From: Candidatus Bathyarchaeota archaeon
GTDB taxonomy: Archaea; Thermoproteota; Bathyarchaeia; 40CM-2-53-6; RBG-13-38-9
NCBI GenBank assembly: GCA_007050885.1
Contig: SMYQ01000077.1
Span: 1 to 15,259, forward strand
Reading direction: 5' to 3'
Length of the DNA: 15,259 bases
Shown here piece after piece: positions 7,483-14,421 of the stretch; position 1 is the first letter of the stretch; every line of letters starts with the position of its first letter. The notes under the pieces were generated by a model. That model did not search any database. It had not been told where the DNA came from and saw only the letters and a list, made by a program, of their open reading frames with translations. A program made the translations under genes and the position numbers.

Positions 7483-8436
7483 TCAGGATTTTAAACAGAT
7501 TTCTCTAATCACATCATTTGTTTCTAGTGGTGGTGGAGTCGCATTTACCATGTATGTTTCTGTACGATCTAGGAATTTCTTGAAGAATTGATTTCTAAGA
7601 TTCTTTTTTCTATCTGATCTAACTAAAAGGTGAGGATTGCAGAAGCGCTCTTTCTCCAAGAATTCAAGCGCTTCATCCGTATCGATTGTTCTGCTTATTC
7701 GATTGTCTTTTGGATCCCGTTTGAGAATTATTACCTTTCTAATTGTTGAAAAGGGGACAACTCTGCCTTTACCTATTATCCATCTAACGTTAAGTATTGC
7801 TCTGCCTTGCGGGTCGATGTATGCGTTTTCAACTAGTTGTTTATATTCATTCCATGCTTGAGCTACATCTGCAGGTGTATAGAAATTTTTTTCAGAACCA
7901 TATGAGAGAGCATTTTGACCTTGTAATCTAACAAAAAACCAATCGTCAGATAGTATTCTGACTTGTGGTATACGAAGCATGCCGTAAGTGTGTGTTGTTT
8001 TTCCGGTTCCCGAGGGCGCGATTAAACATATACCTTTTCCATCTAGATCTATGCAAGCTCCATGTACACTGTTTATACCATGTTCATCTTCAAGTATGTC
8101 GCTTGCAGTAGCTAAAGCGAGTGATTTGACCCAACCGTAGTAATCCACGTTAATCAAGAAAGCTGTTTTTGATAAAGGATCATAAAGGACTGTTAATGGT
8201 TTGTCTTTTTCCTCTATAACTACTAGCCGACCATGAGATCTTATATGATAAGATATGGGGTAGAAGTTTTCTTCCCATCGTTCTTTGACATACTTGAGGT
8301 TAGTAAGAAGTTTTATGCAACACCCGTAGATGTCAGCTCTCTCTTCATAGTGAATATCTTTAGAATATTTCTTCATTAATTCATCTTTCTGTTCTAAACT
8401 GATTAACTCGACATCATATTTGGATCCTGACTTCAT
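7483..8436 (-). CDS. HPr-kinase/PEP-carboxykinase-fold ATP-binding protein
   Basis: The centre of this 317-residue protein has the P-loop layout of the HPr kinase/PEPCK superfamily: VHGACIDLDGKGICLIA (124-140), P-loop PSGTGKTTHT (141-150, Lys146), then ILSDDWFFV (161-169) with the paired acidic residues Asp164-Asp165 that correspond to the metal-binding aspartates. SGTGKTT is nearer PEPCK than the SGxGKS of HPr kinase. The N-terminal 110 residues and the C-terminal part (after about 230) are not recognised. Its length is near HPr kinase and far below true PEPCK (over 500 residues), and no HPr or other PTS gene is seen, so the phosphorylated target is unknown. GGATG precedes the ATG. It lies upstream of the B3/B4 gene on the same strand. 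Confidence 0.78.
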   Translation of the reverse strand: MKSGSKYDVELISLEQKDELMKKYSKDIHYEERADIYGCCIKLLTNLKYVKERWEENFYPISYHIRSHGRLVVIEEKDKPLTVLYDPLSKTAFLINVDYYGWVKSLALATASDILEDEHGINSVHGACIDLDGKGICLIAPSGTGKTTHTYGMLRIPQVRILSDDWFFVRLQGQNALSYGSEKNFYTPADVAQAWNEYKQLVENAYIDPQGRAILNVRWIIGKGRVVPFSTIRKVIILKRDPKDNRISRTIDTDEALEFLEKERFCNPHLLVRSDRKKNLRNQFFKKFLDRTETYMVNATPPPLETNDVIREICLKS

Positions 8437-8600
8437 ATCGCATCCAGCTCTGTACTAGATAAAGTAATGTCAAAATATATGCACGCACACTATAAAGAAT
8501 AAGGTTCTCTTGGTTTAGTTATTTGTGATATAATTGCTTGAATTATAAAATAAAAATAATAAAATAAAATCTTTGAAGGTTTCTCCAGAATTTACGTCAA

Positions 8601-8753
8601 CTATTTTCTTAACAGATGACGTCTAAAAGAATCTGGACACGTGCAGGGTCCACCGGACTTTCTGCAGTAGAAGCCTTTCCCGTCTTTTGTAACTATCATG
8701 GAGAGGCATTCTATTCTTCTGATACTCTTTTCATGTATACTTGTTGCTGCCAT
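8601..8753 (-). CDS. Unrecognised 50-residue cysteine-containing small protein
   Basis: On the minus strand an ATG at 8753 opens 50 codons ending in TAG. A run GGGGGG lies six bases before the ATG and acts as a strong ribosome site, the main reason for calling it. The product is basic, with four cysteines: Cys16 (RRIECLSM), Cys30 (GFYCRKSGG) and Cys37/Cys39 (PCTCPD), a spacing suited to one zinc or iron site. The ending SFRRHLLRK is strongly positive. No membrane segment or signal is seen. It lies 94 bases after the phosphoesterase and 164 bases before the HPr-kinase-like gene, on the same strand. I do not recognise the family. The clean start, the otherwise empty gap and the cysteine pattern support a real gene. 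Confidence 0.65.
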   Translation of the reverse strand: MAATSIHEKSIRRIECLSMIVTKDGKGFYCRKSGGPCTCPDSFRRHLLRK

Positions 8754-8847
8754 ACATATCCCCCCATAAGAGATAGTCTATCAGGATATTAGGCGAGAGA
8801 GGAAAGTGAAAGTGTTCGATATCTAAGTAATTGTTTTTTGGCACACG

Positions 8848-9630
8848 TTATTTCTGTTTTTTGAAAGTTTTTAGTTCCATCTTTCCATCTTCGATCTTTA
8901 AGTATGTATTTTGGATTTTTGCGTCGGCGACCCAGCTTCCTGTATTTGCTACATCTTCTTCTATGAAAGGTCGATGAGTGTGTCCGAATACTAGTCTTTC
9001 GTTTCTTGATAGTCCTAGGAAGAGCCCTCTGACGCTTGATCTTGCTAACTGATCAACTTTGTGCATGTCTCTGCGGCTCTCAGGAGCTTCAGTTATCGCA
9101 CGTATTGTTTTCTGTCTTTTATCTCCTTTCTTAAAGCTGAGGTGAAGTGTATCCCATAGAACGCTCAGTATATCTCCGATGAAGTCTCCTGTCCTTTGGC
9201 ATAGGGAAATGCATAATGATTCGTATTCTTCGATTGTTAGTGGTTCGAAGATTGCGAGAGCCTCCAGCTGGTAACCGTGAATGAAATTGTAGGGAATATC
9301 GTTATCTTCGAGTTTGAGGGTTTTTCTGACATCGAAGAATTGGGTTGTAGGTAGTCTGAGTGTGATTAATGTGTAGTCATGGTTTCCTATAATATAATGT
9401 ACTTTTGATTTTAAGGATTCAAGAGTTTTGAAGATAAGTTGATTTTCAATAGCTACTGTAACGTTATTTCTTCTCCAGAAGTCAAGAATATCACCTAAAA
9501 GGACAAGGTGATCGTCTGGGCCTAGAGGTTTACAGACTTCTTTAAGAAAAAGCAGGAAAGCTCTTCTGTTTGATTCTTGATAACCCAAATGAACATCGGA
9601 AACAGCGAGTATCAAATGATTCACTCTCAT
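8848..9630 (-). CDS. Calcineurin-like metallophosphoesterase
   Basis: All metal-binding motifs of the family are present in 260 residues: SDVH (11-14, Asp12 and His14), LGDILDFW (45-52, Asp47 and Asp50), IGNHDY (81-86, Asn83 and His84), FIHGY (117-121, His118) and FGHTHRPF (215-222, His217 and His219). It should hydrolyse a phosphoester with two metal ions. The motif spelling GDILDFW/GNHD/GHTHRP resembles the LpxH-like (COG2908-like) branch, but archaea make no lipid A, so the substrate is unknown. An insertion of about 80 residues (125-205), rich in basic and hydrophobic residues, separates the last two motifs and may form a cap. The ATG is kept; a TTG at codon 6 is possible. Its 301-base upstream gap holds the repeat array. 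Confidence 0.88.
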   Translation of the reverse strand: MRVNHLILAVSDVHLGYQESNRRAFLLFLKEVCKPLGPDDHLVLLGDILDFWRRNNVTVAIENQLIFKTLESLKSKVHYIIGNHDYTLITLRLPTTQFFDVRKTLKLEDNDIPYNFIHGYQLEALAIFEPLTIEEYESLCISLCQRTGDFIGDILSVLWDTLHLSFKKGDKRQKTIRAITEAPESRRDMHKVDQLARSSVRGLFLGLSRNERLVFGHTHRPFIEEDVANTGSWVADAKIQNTYLKIEDGKMELKTFKKQK

Positions 9631-9734
9631 GATTATGGATTAAATTTTTTCTAAATTGATCGTTATGTATGGAGAATTGTTTCTATTTGTATAAAATTAA
9701 TCTTTAGTATATTTTTTCAAGAGAAATTCAAATG

Positions 9735-9750
9735 GTAGTACTATAACTAC
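9735..9750. repeat. Short inverted repeat GTAGT-N6-ACTAC
   Basis: Perfect 5-base arms (9735-9739 and 9746-9750) around ACTATA. It sits about 105-120 bases upstream of the phosphoesterase start, next to a GTAACA half-site at 9757-9762. Short enough to be chance; recorded because of its neighbours. Confidence 0.3.
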
Positions 9751-9779
9751 AATAGTGTAACAAATGGTTATTGAATATT

Positions 9780-9800
9780 CTATGTTACAGCGTAACATAG
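9780..9800. promoter_or_regulatory. Perfect 9-base inverted repeat, candidate operator
   Basis: Arms CTATGTTAC (9780-9788) and GTAACATAG (9792-9800) are perfect reverse complements around AGC. An odd-centred dyad of this size is typical of a dimeric regulator's site. It is 150 bases upstream of the phosphoesterase ATG, beyond the plausible TATA boxes (AATATACTAA near 9707-9720 on the minus strand). It could equally be an RNA hairpin in a read-through transcript. The half-site GTAACA occurs again at 9757-9762. Confidence 0.5.
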
Positions 9801-9830
9801 TATAGATATAGATTTAGATCCTTGTCATTT

Positions 9831-9895
9831 TGAACAATTTGAACAAAAGATTGAACACTTTGAACATTTGAACATCAGACTGAACATAGTGAACA
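9831..9895. repeat. Seven direct copies of TGAACA in 65 bases
   Basis: TGAACA begins at 9831, 9840, 9852, 9861, 9869, 9881 and 9890 (spacings 9, 12, 9, 8, 12, 9). Several alternate copies are 20-21 bases apart, about two helical turns. Four copies extend to TTTGAACA. The array starts 31 bases after the inverted repeat and ends 37 bases before the DRG GTPase stop codon, so it lies in the gap between two minus-strand genes, upstream of the phosphoesterase. On the minus strand it reads TGTTCA. The rest of the 9631-9931 gap holds AT-rich promoter-like sequence and no recognised gene. Confidence 0.8.
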
Positions 9896-9931
9896 TTATA
9901 ATATTCATAGGTCATCGATGATGTGCAAACT

Positions 9932-11023
9932 TCATGTAACTATGGTGATTATGTCTTGATCTTGGACTATGTGATCTTTTCCAACTCGTTGTGATTTGAA
10001 TTTCACGCTTGTTCCAGAGACTAGTGCATATTTTGCCTGTTCAGAAAATTTTCGGTGAATTTTAGTACATATATCAGATATTGAGGATCCAGCGGTTACT
10101 ATGAGTGGTTCTTCAAGATCAGCTTCTTTAGAACGTGGCTTTAGGTACACTCTTATGAAATTCAACTTATTGTAGATAACTTCTTTCAAATCTTCTATGT
10201 TGATTTTCTGATCTGCTGATATTGGCGTGAACTCTTCTCCAATCTTTTTCTTAACTTGGACAAGATATTCAGGATTGACTAGATCTATTTTATTCAGGAC
10301 GACTATTGCCGGAATATAACGGCGGTTTCCAGTAACAACATCGATGAGATCATCATCGCTGATGTCTTCTCTAATGATAACATTTCCATGTTGAATACCG
10401 TAGACATTCAATATATCTCGGACTGTGGCTTTACTTAGTTTTGTGAGTTTACAGGTTGATGTTATACCCAAGCCTCCCCGAGATGACTTTTCTATTGTAA
10501 CATTAGGTGGGTGGGTGTTGAGTCTGACTCCCATCTTATGGAGTTCTTTCTTTAGGACTTTGAGTTGAGCTGGTTGAAATACGTCTAGAACTAGCATTAT
10601 CAAATCCGCATTTCGAGCAACGGATAGTACTCTTTTTCCTCTACCGGATCCTGAGGCTGCACCTGATATTATGCCTGGAAGGTCAAGGATTTGTATCTTC
10701 GCACCTTTGTATTCCAGTACACCTGGAACCACTTTCAATGTTGTGAAGAAGTAGGAGCCGGTTTTCGATTTAGCATTGGTTACTCTGTTGAGTATTGTCG
10801 ATTTTCCGACGCTTGGTAGACCGATTAGAACAACTGAACAATCACCGCTTTTCTTTGGTTCGAAACCGATGCCACTTTGTTGTGAACTTCGAGATTGATC
10901 TAGTTGTCCCTTGAGTTTTGCTAGTTTAGCTTTTAACAGGCCGATATGGTGTTCCGTATGTTTGTGAATCTGAGTTTTTTTCATCTCTTCTTCTATTGCT
11001 TTGATCTTTTCAGGTAATCCCAT
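9932..11023 (-). CDS. DRG-family (OBG/DRG) GTPase with TGS domain
   Basis: A complete 363-residue member of the developmentally regulated GTP-binding protein family, universal in archaea and eukaryotes and linked to translating ribosomes. Order: helical N-terminus (IKAIEEEMKKTQIHKHTEHH, 7-26), G1 GLPSVGKS (68-75), switch region GSYFFTTL (89-96), G3 DLPG (114-117), the DRG signature SGSGRGKRVLSVARNADL (124-141), a family-specific insert (about 165-235), G4 NKID (244-247), G5 SAD (269-271) and a C-terminal TGS domain (about 288-363). Eukaryotic DRGs work with DFRP partner proteins, none of which is seen here. GGTG lies seven bases before the ATG. The neighbours share its strand but not an obvious pathway. 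Confidence 0.96.
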   Translation of the reverse strand: MGLPEKIKAIEEEMKKTQIHKHTEHHIGLLKAKLAKLKGQLDQSRSSQQSGIGFEPKKSGDCSVVLIGLPSVGKSTILNRVTNAKSKTGSYFFTTLKVVPGVLEYKGAKIQILDLPGIISGAASGSGRGKRVLSVARNADLIMLVLDVFQPAQLKVLKKELHKMGVRLNTHPPNVTIEKSSRGGLGITSTCKLTKLSKATVRDILNVYGIQHGNVIIREDISDDDLIDVVTGNRRYIPAIVVLNKIDLVNPEYLVQVKKKIGEEFTPISADQKINIEDLKEVIYNKLNFIRVYLKPRSKEADLEEPLIVTAGSSISDICTKIHRKFSEQAKYALVSGTSVKFKSQRVGKDHIVQDQDIITIVT

Positions 11024-11251
11024 TGATGAACACCATTCATTTTTTTCCTTAAGTTGATTGAATCTTTAGAATCTTAGATGTAGGCATTTGTCTTCTTGAT
11101 GGAATATTCGGTAATGGCATCAGATAATACAAACTCTTAAGGATTTATCGGCACCGCTGTTTAATGTTAATAAGTGTTACCAAGAACAAATTTTTATTAA
11201 AACAAAATTTTTACATGTATTATTTTAAGTCTACCAAAATTTATGTATGAT

Positions 11252-11812
11252 TTATTTAGATCCGAAGATTTCTTTTGCAACATCTTGGTACGTATTCAGA
11301 TCCGCCTCTGTAAAGAGGACAAAGTTCACTTCCTCTAAGTCATTCTCTTGCTCTAAGTATTCCTTAACAGTGCTTAATGCTGTCTTTGCCGCTTCATCAA
11401 TTGGATATTTGTAAGCTCCTGTACTTATAGATGGAAAAGAGATACTCTTCAGCCCTTTTTGGACTGCAAGTTTCAAAGAATTTAGGTAAGCATCTTTGAG
11501 AAGCTCCTTTTCACCAGATTTACCTCCATGCCATATCGGCCCAACAGTGTGTATCACGAATCTTGCCTTAAGATTGCCTCCAGAAGTTATGACAACTTTC
11601 CCTGTCGAAAGACCTTCAGACCATTTACTAGATCTTATTTGTTTACATTCTTCGAGAATTATTGGACCACCTTTCCGGTGAATCGCTCCATCTACTCCTC
11701 CACCACCCATCAGACTTGAGTTTGCAGCATTGACAATAACATCAACATCTTGTTCAGTTATATCCCCTTGAAGTATCCGAAGAAGTATTCCATTGATGCC
11801 AATCTCAAGCAT
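11252..11812 (-). CDS. Macro-domain ADP-ribose-binding/hydrolase protein (MacroD/YmdB-like)
   Basis: The 186 residues are a single macro domain of the MacroD/YmdB type (COG2110): ILQGDITEQDVDVIVNAANS (13-32, with Asp17 contacting adenine and Asn28/Asn31 near the distal ribose), the glycine loop MGGGGVDGAIHRKGGP (35-50, Asp41) and the second loop SISTGAYKYP (128-137). These residues belong to the subgroup that hydrolyses O-acetyl-ADP-ribose and removes mono-ADP-ribose from proteins, so activity is likely. Length is normal. No ADP-ribosyltransferase, sirtuin or toxin partner is next to it, so a toxin-antitoxin role is not supported. It lies 73 bases downstream of the rhomboid gene on the same strand and may share its transcript. 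Confidence 0.93.
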   Translation of the reverse strand: MLEIGINGILLRILQGDITEQDVDVIVNAANSSLMGGGGVDGAIHRKGGPIILEECKQIRSSKWSEGLSTGKVVITSGGNLKARFVIHTVGPIWHGGKSGEKELLKDAYLNSLKLAVQKGLKSISFPSISTGAYKYPIDEAAKTALSTVKEYLEQENDLEEVNFVLFTEADLNTYQDVAKEIFGSK

Positions 11813-11885
11813 CTCTTAACCAAACCCTAAACTAATTTCTAATTATTCATTTCTAAATTTTGTATAAATTTTTTTGATAAATTCT

Positions 11886-12476
11886 TCAGTATTCATATCG
11901 AATTTGCCAAGTACGTCTACGCGCTAATAAACTTCGATAATATAGACCGAAAGCTACACCGAAGAACATTCCACCCAAATGAGCTCCATGAGCGATCCCA
12001 GACGGAGTAAAAAGACCTGCAAGATCCATTACTGCCCAAAGAATCGCAGCAGCTATCATCGGTAAAGGTAAGAATCCATATATGTAAACCATCATGAATG
12101 GCGCTAGAGTAGCTAAAGCACCCATTATACCATAGACTGCACCAGAAGCCCCGATGGCTGGAGTATATGGATCAGTAGATGTAAAAAAATATCCAATGTT
12201 GCCAACTATTCCTGATATGAAGAAGAGCATGAAAAATAGGCGTTTTCCGATTCTGTTCTCAAGACTTGAACCGAAGAAGAATAACGCGATCATATTGAAG
12301 AATAAATGTTCGAAATTTGCATGAAGAAATATTGATGTAATAAACATCCAAGGTGCTTCAAATGCAAAAGCTGGGAAGAAAGCAAGATAGATCCACGAAT
12401 CAGTGAGATTCTGCAAGACAAAAGCTATGACGCACACAATGATGAATATTAAAGTCCATTTAGGAATATGAATCAA
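11886..12476 (-). CDS. Rhomboid-family intramembrane serine protease
   Basis: An integral membrane protein of 196 residues with about six hydrophobic segments, the rhomboid core. Catalytic features are all present: HANFEHLFFNM (52-62) with His57 and Asn61 for the oxyanion hole, GASGAVYGIMG (109-119) with nucleophile Ser111, and HGAHLGGMFFG (163-173) with catalytic His166. It should cleave membrane proteins within or next to a transmembrane helix. No soluble extra domain is attached; the C-terminus is a short arginine-rich tail (ARRRTWQIRYEY). The start is a TTG with only a weak GAGAT ribosome site; the next methionine is at codon 44 and would remove the first membrane segment. It is divergent from the MBL-fold gene and lies upstream of the macro-domain gene. 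Confidence 0.93.
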   Translation of the reverse strand: MIHIPKWTLIFIIVCVIAFVLQNLTDSWIYLAFFPAFAFEAPWMFITSIFLHANFEHLFFNMIALFFFGSSLENRIGKRLFFMLFFISGIVGNIGYFFTSTDPYTPAIGASGAVYGIMGALATLAPFMMVYIYGFLPLPMIAAAILWAVMDLAGLFTPSGIAHGAHLGGMFFGVAFGLYYRSLLARRRTWQIRYEY

Positions 12477-12526
12477 TTATATCTCAACACATCAATTCAA
12501 GAAATTACAGTAACATCCTTTAAGAG

Positions 12527-12537
12527 TTATTATATTC
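12527..12537 (+). promoter_or_regulatory. Candidate TATA box in the rhomboid/MBL divergent region
   Basis: TTATTATATTC lies about 37 bases before the MBL ATG and would give a leader of about a dozen bases. Its complement (AATATAATAA) could serve the rhomboid gene on the other strand. A nearby palindrome TTACAGTAA (12505-12513) resembles the half-sites of the 9780 inverted repeat. Confidence 0.4.
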
Positions 12538-12568
12538 TGGTAAGATACGCTCAGAAGGGCTGGTTCAT

Positions 12569-13513
12569 ATGAATAAAGTGGGCTTAGTAGAAGTTGATAG
12601 ATTAGAAGTCAGAAATCTCATGGATAATTTCACTGATATTCTCATGGCTGGATCAGAGGGGGTTGAGAGATCTCCATTTGGTAAGAATGAGGAGATGAGA
12701 CCGGCCCCACTTGCGGAACATGGATTCTCTATTTTAGTTAAAGTTACAAAAGGAAATGTTGAGCATTCAATATTAGTAGATACTGGTGTGACTGCTGACG
12801 GTGTTCTGGTTAATGCAGACCGAATGGAGATAGATCTTAACCAGGTTGAGTCCATAGTAATAACTCATGGCCATGTAGACCATACTGCGGGTCTAATGAA
12901 TATCTTGAAAAGATTATCAAAGAAAGACATACCAGTTGTATTTCATCAATCTGCTTTTGTTAAGCGATGGGCGATATTTCCTAACGGCTCTCGAGTGCGA
13001 CTTCCAAGTTTAGATAAACAGGAGCTTATTGATGCGGGAGCCAAAATCATAGAAATTACTGAGCCTCACTTAATGGCTGAAAACCTGATGCTTGTCTCAG
13101 GAGAGATCCCCCGAGTTACAGATTTCGAAAAAGGATTACCTATCTCATATGTTGAAGTTGAAGGAAAACTGGAAAAAGATCCACAAATCAAAGATGATAT
13201 GTCGATAGTTTTCAATGTGAAAGGAAAGGGGCTTGTTATAATCTCTGGATGTGCACATGCTGGAATAATAAACACTGTGAAATACTTGAAAGAGATAACT
13301 GATACGAAAATTCATGCTGTAATGGGCGGTTTTCATCTTACTGGAAAAACTTTCGAACCAATAATTGATAGAACTATAGCTGAGTTAAAGAAATTCGAGC
13401 TTAGCGTTATTGTTCCTTCTCATTGCACTGGATGGAAAGCAATCAATAAGATATATCAGGAGATGCCAGAATCCTATGTTCAAAATGCTGTAGGAACAAA
13501 ATACACTTTTTAG
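12569..13513 (+). CDS. Metallo-beta-lactamase-fold hydrolase, COG1237
   Basis: The 314 residues carry the MBL signature ITHGHVDHTAGL (98-109; His100, His102, Asp104, His105), then SGCAHAGIINT (226-236, His230) and GGFHL (253-257, His256), which complete a two-metal site. The arrangement with LVDTGVT (69-75), LVSGEIPR (175-182) and KDDMSIV (208-214) is that of COG1237, often labelled 7,8-dihydropterin-6-methyl-4-(beta-D-ribofuranosyl)-aminobenzene 5'-phosphate synthase after a methanogen enzyme of tetrahydromethanopterin synthesis. No other pterin gene is nearby, so that label is only a family name here. The N-terminal strand VDRLEVRNLMDNFTDILMAG is where COG1237 proteins begin, supporting this ATG. 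Transcription is divergent from the rhomboid gene and convergent with the crotonase. Confidence 0.9.
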   Translation: MNKVGLVEVDRLEVRNLMDNFTDILMAGSEGVERSPFGKNEEMRPAPLAEHGFSILVKVTKGNVEHSILVDTGVTADGVLVNADRMEIDLNQVESIVITHGHVDHTAGLMNILKRLSKKDIPVVFHQSAFVKRWAIFPNGSRVRLPSLDKQELIDAGAKIIEITEPHLMAENLMLVSGEIPRVTDFEKGLPISYVEVEGKLEKDPQIKDDMSIVFNVKGKGLVIISGCAHAGIINTVKYLKEITDTKIHAVMGGFHLTGKTFEPIIDRTIAELKKFELSVIVPSHCTGWKAINKIYQEMPESYVQNAVGTKYTF

Positions 13514-13518
13514 ACCCA

Positions 13519-13533
13519 TTTTTCTTAATTTTT
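13519..13533 (+). terminator. T-rich terminator after the MBL-fold gene
   Basis: Two runs of five Ts begin six bases after the stop codon, before the convergent crotonase gene. Consistent with archaeal U-tract termination. Confidence 0.45.
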
Positions 13534-13605
13534 AATGTGTAAACTAAAAGCGTGCACTATATCTTGGTTAGTATGAAAAGTGTTTGAAAAACTTCAGTAT
13601 AATAC

Positions 13606-14382
13606 TCATTTATTCTTCCATACTGGATTTCTCTTCTCTAAGACAGCCTTCATTCCTTCCTCTGTGTCTTCAGATGTTGATGCAAGTGTAAATAGATCTT
13701 TCGCATAATGAAGTGCTTTTACATACTCCATTTCGCCCATCGTGTAGAATGCTGGTTTCCCAATATTGTAGGCCAATCTGCTCTTTCTAGTAATCTTCTC
13801 AGCAAATTCTATGGCACCCTCGACGTGTTTGCCATTTGGTACTATCTTATTCACCAGACCGAACCTTTCAGCTTCTTTAACATTAATTGGATCTCCAGTG
13901 ATCAACATTTCCATTGCTTTCTTTTGTCCGATTGCTCTTTGTAATGGTATCATGGGAGTCATACAGAATATACCGATATTGACTCCTGGAGTTTGGAATA
14001 CTGCATCTTCAGATGCGACAACTAAATCACATGCTGCAACCAGGCCACATCCAGCAGCTGTCGCGTAGCTATGCACTGCAGCGATTACAGGTTTACTCAT
14101 TTTCACAATTTCTTCCCAAACTTTTACCGATTTTGTTAGAAGAGTTCTCCTTTGGAGAGGGTTTGCTGCCATTAATTCTTTCAAGTCATGACCGCTACAG
14201 AATATTTTACCAGTTCCTTCGATCACAACGGCACCTAATTCATCTGTATTTTCAATTTCCATGAATCTATCAAGTAATTCATCAATCATAGGTTCATTTA
14301 TTGCATTCAAGACTCGAGGTCGGTTTAGTTTTAAAAGAGCCACGCTGCCTCTTCTTTCAAATTCAATCGGCTGATCTTCCAT
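13606..14382 (-). CDS. ECHDC3-like crotonase (enoyl-CoA hydratase/isomerase family) without catalytic glutamates
   Basis: A crotonase-fold protein; numbering is from a TTG four codons upstream of the chosen ATG. The CoA-binding/oxyanion block is IFCSGHDLKEL (64-74) and the second oxyanion glycines are in ATAAGCGLVAACDL (111-124). Compared from memory with rat mitochondrial enoyl-CoA hydratase, Glu144 aligns with Gly117 and Glu164 with Gly137 (TPGVNIGIFCMTP, 135-147), so neither acid/base glutamate is present. The TPGVNIG-F-C-TP block, GHDLKEL and the ending EKRNPVW are hallmarks of the ECHDC3 type, whose reaction is unknown. CoA binding is likely; hydratase activity is doubtful. A TATA box 30-35 bases upstream would start transcripts close to the ATG, favouring it over the TTG at 14394. 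Confidence 0.9.
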   Translation of the reverse strand: MEDQPIEFERRGSVALLKLNRPRVLNAINEPMIDELLDRFMEIENTDELGAVVIEGTGKIFCSGHDLKELMAANPLQRRTLLTKSVKVWEEIVKMSKPVIAAVHSYATAAGCGLVAACDLVVASEDAVFQTPGVNIGIFCMTPMIPLQRAIGQKKAMEMLITGDPINVKEAERFGLVNKIVPNGKHVEGAIEFAEKITRKSRLAYNIGKPAFYTMGEMEYVKALHYAKDLFTLASTSEDTEEGMKAVLEKRNPVWKNK

Positions 14383-14411
14383 CAAAATTCCCAATAATCA
14401 ATTGATAACAC

Positions 14412-14421
14412 TCTATATAAG
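14412..14421 (-). promoter_or_regulatory. TATA box for the crotonase gene
   Basis: The minus strand reads CTTATATAGAG, a good archaeal box A, centred about 35 bases before the ATG at 14382. The transcript would have a leader of only about ten bases or be nearly leaderless. Confidence 0.55.

Noticed and set aside
9831..9895. CRISPR array
   Set aside because: The repeat unit is six bases with 2-6 base gaps; CRISPR repeats and spacers are each more than 20 bases.
9631..9931. Replication origin
   Set aside because: Direct repeats and a dyad are suggestive, but no archaeal ORB consensus, no cdc6/orc1 gene and no long AT-only unwinding element next to them were seen.
11024..11251. tRNA or structured RNA in the gap upstream of the DRG gene
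   Set aside because: No T-loop consensus, acceptor stem or CCA-type end; the stretch is ordinary AT-rich spacer.
11496..11719. Two overlapping plus-strand ORFs inside the macro-domain gene
   Set aside because: Shadow frames of a fully conserved macro domain; no ribosome sites.
11252..11812. DarG-type antitoxin macro domain
   Set aside because: The motifs fit MacroD/YmdB rather than DarG, and no DarT-like toxin gene is adjacent.
12565..13336. Minus-strand ORFs over the MBL-fold gene
   Set aside because: Antisense to a gene with complete metal-binding motifs; no family features in the shadow products.
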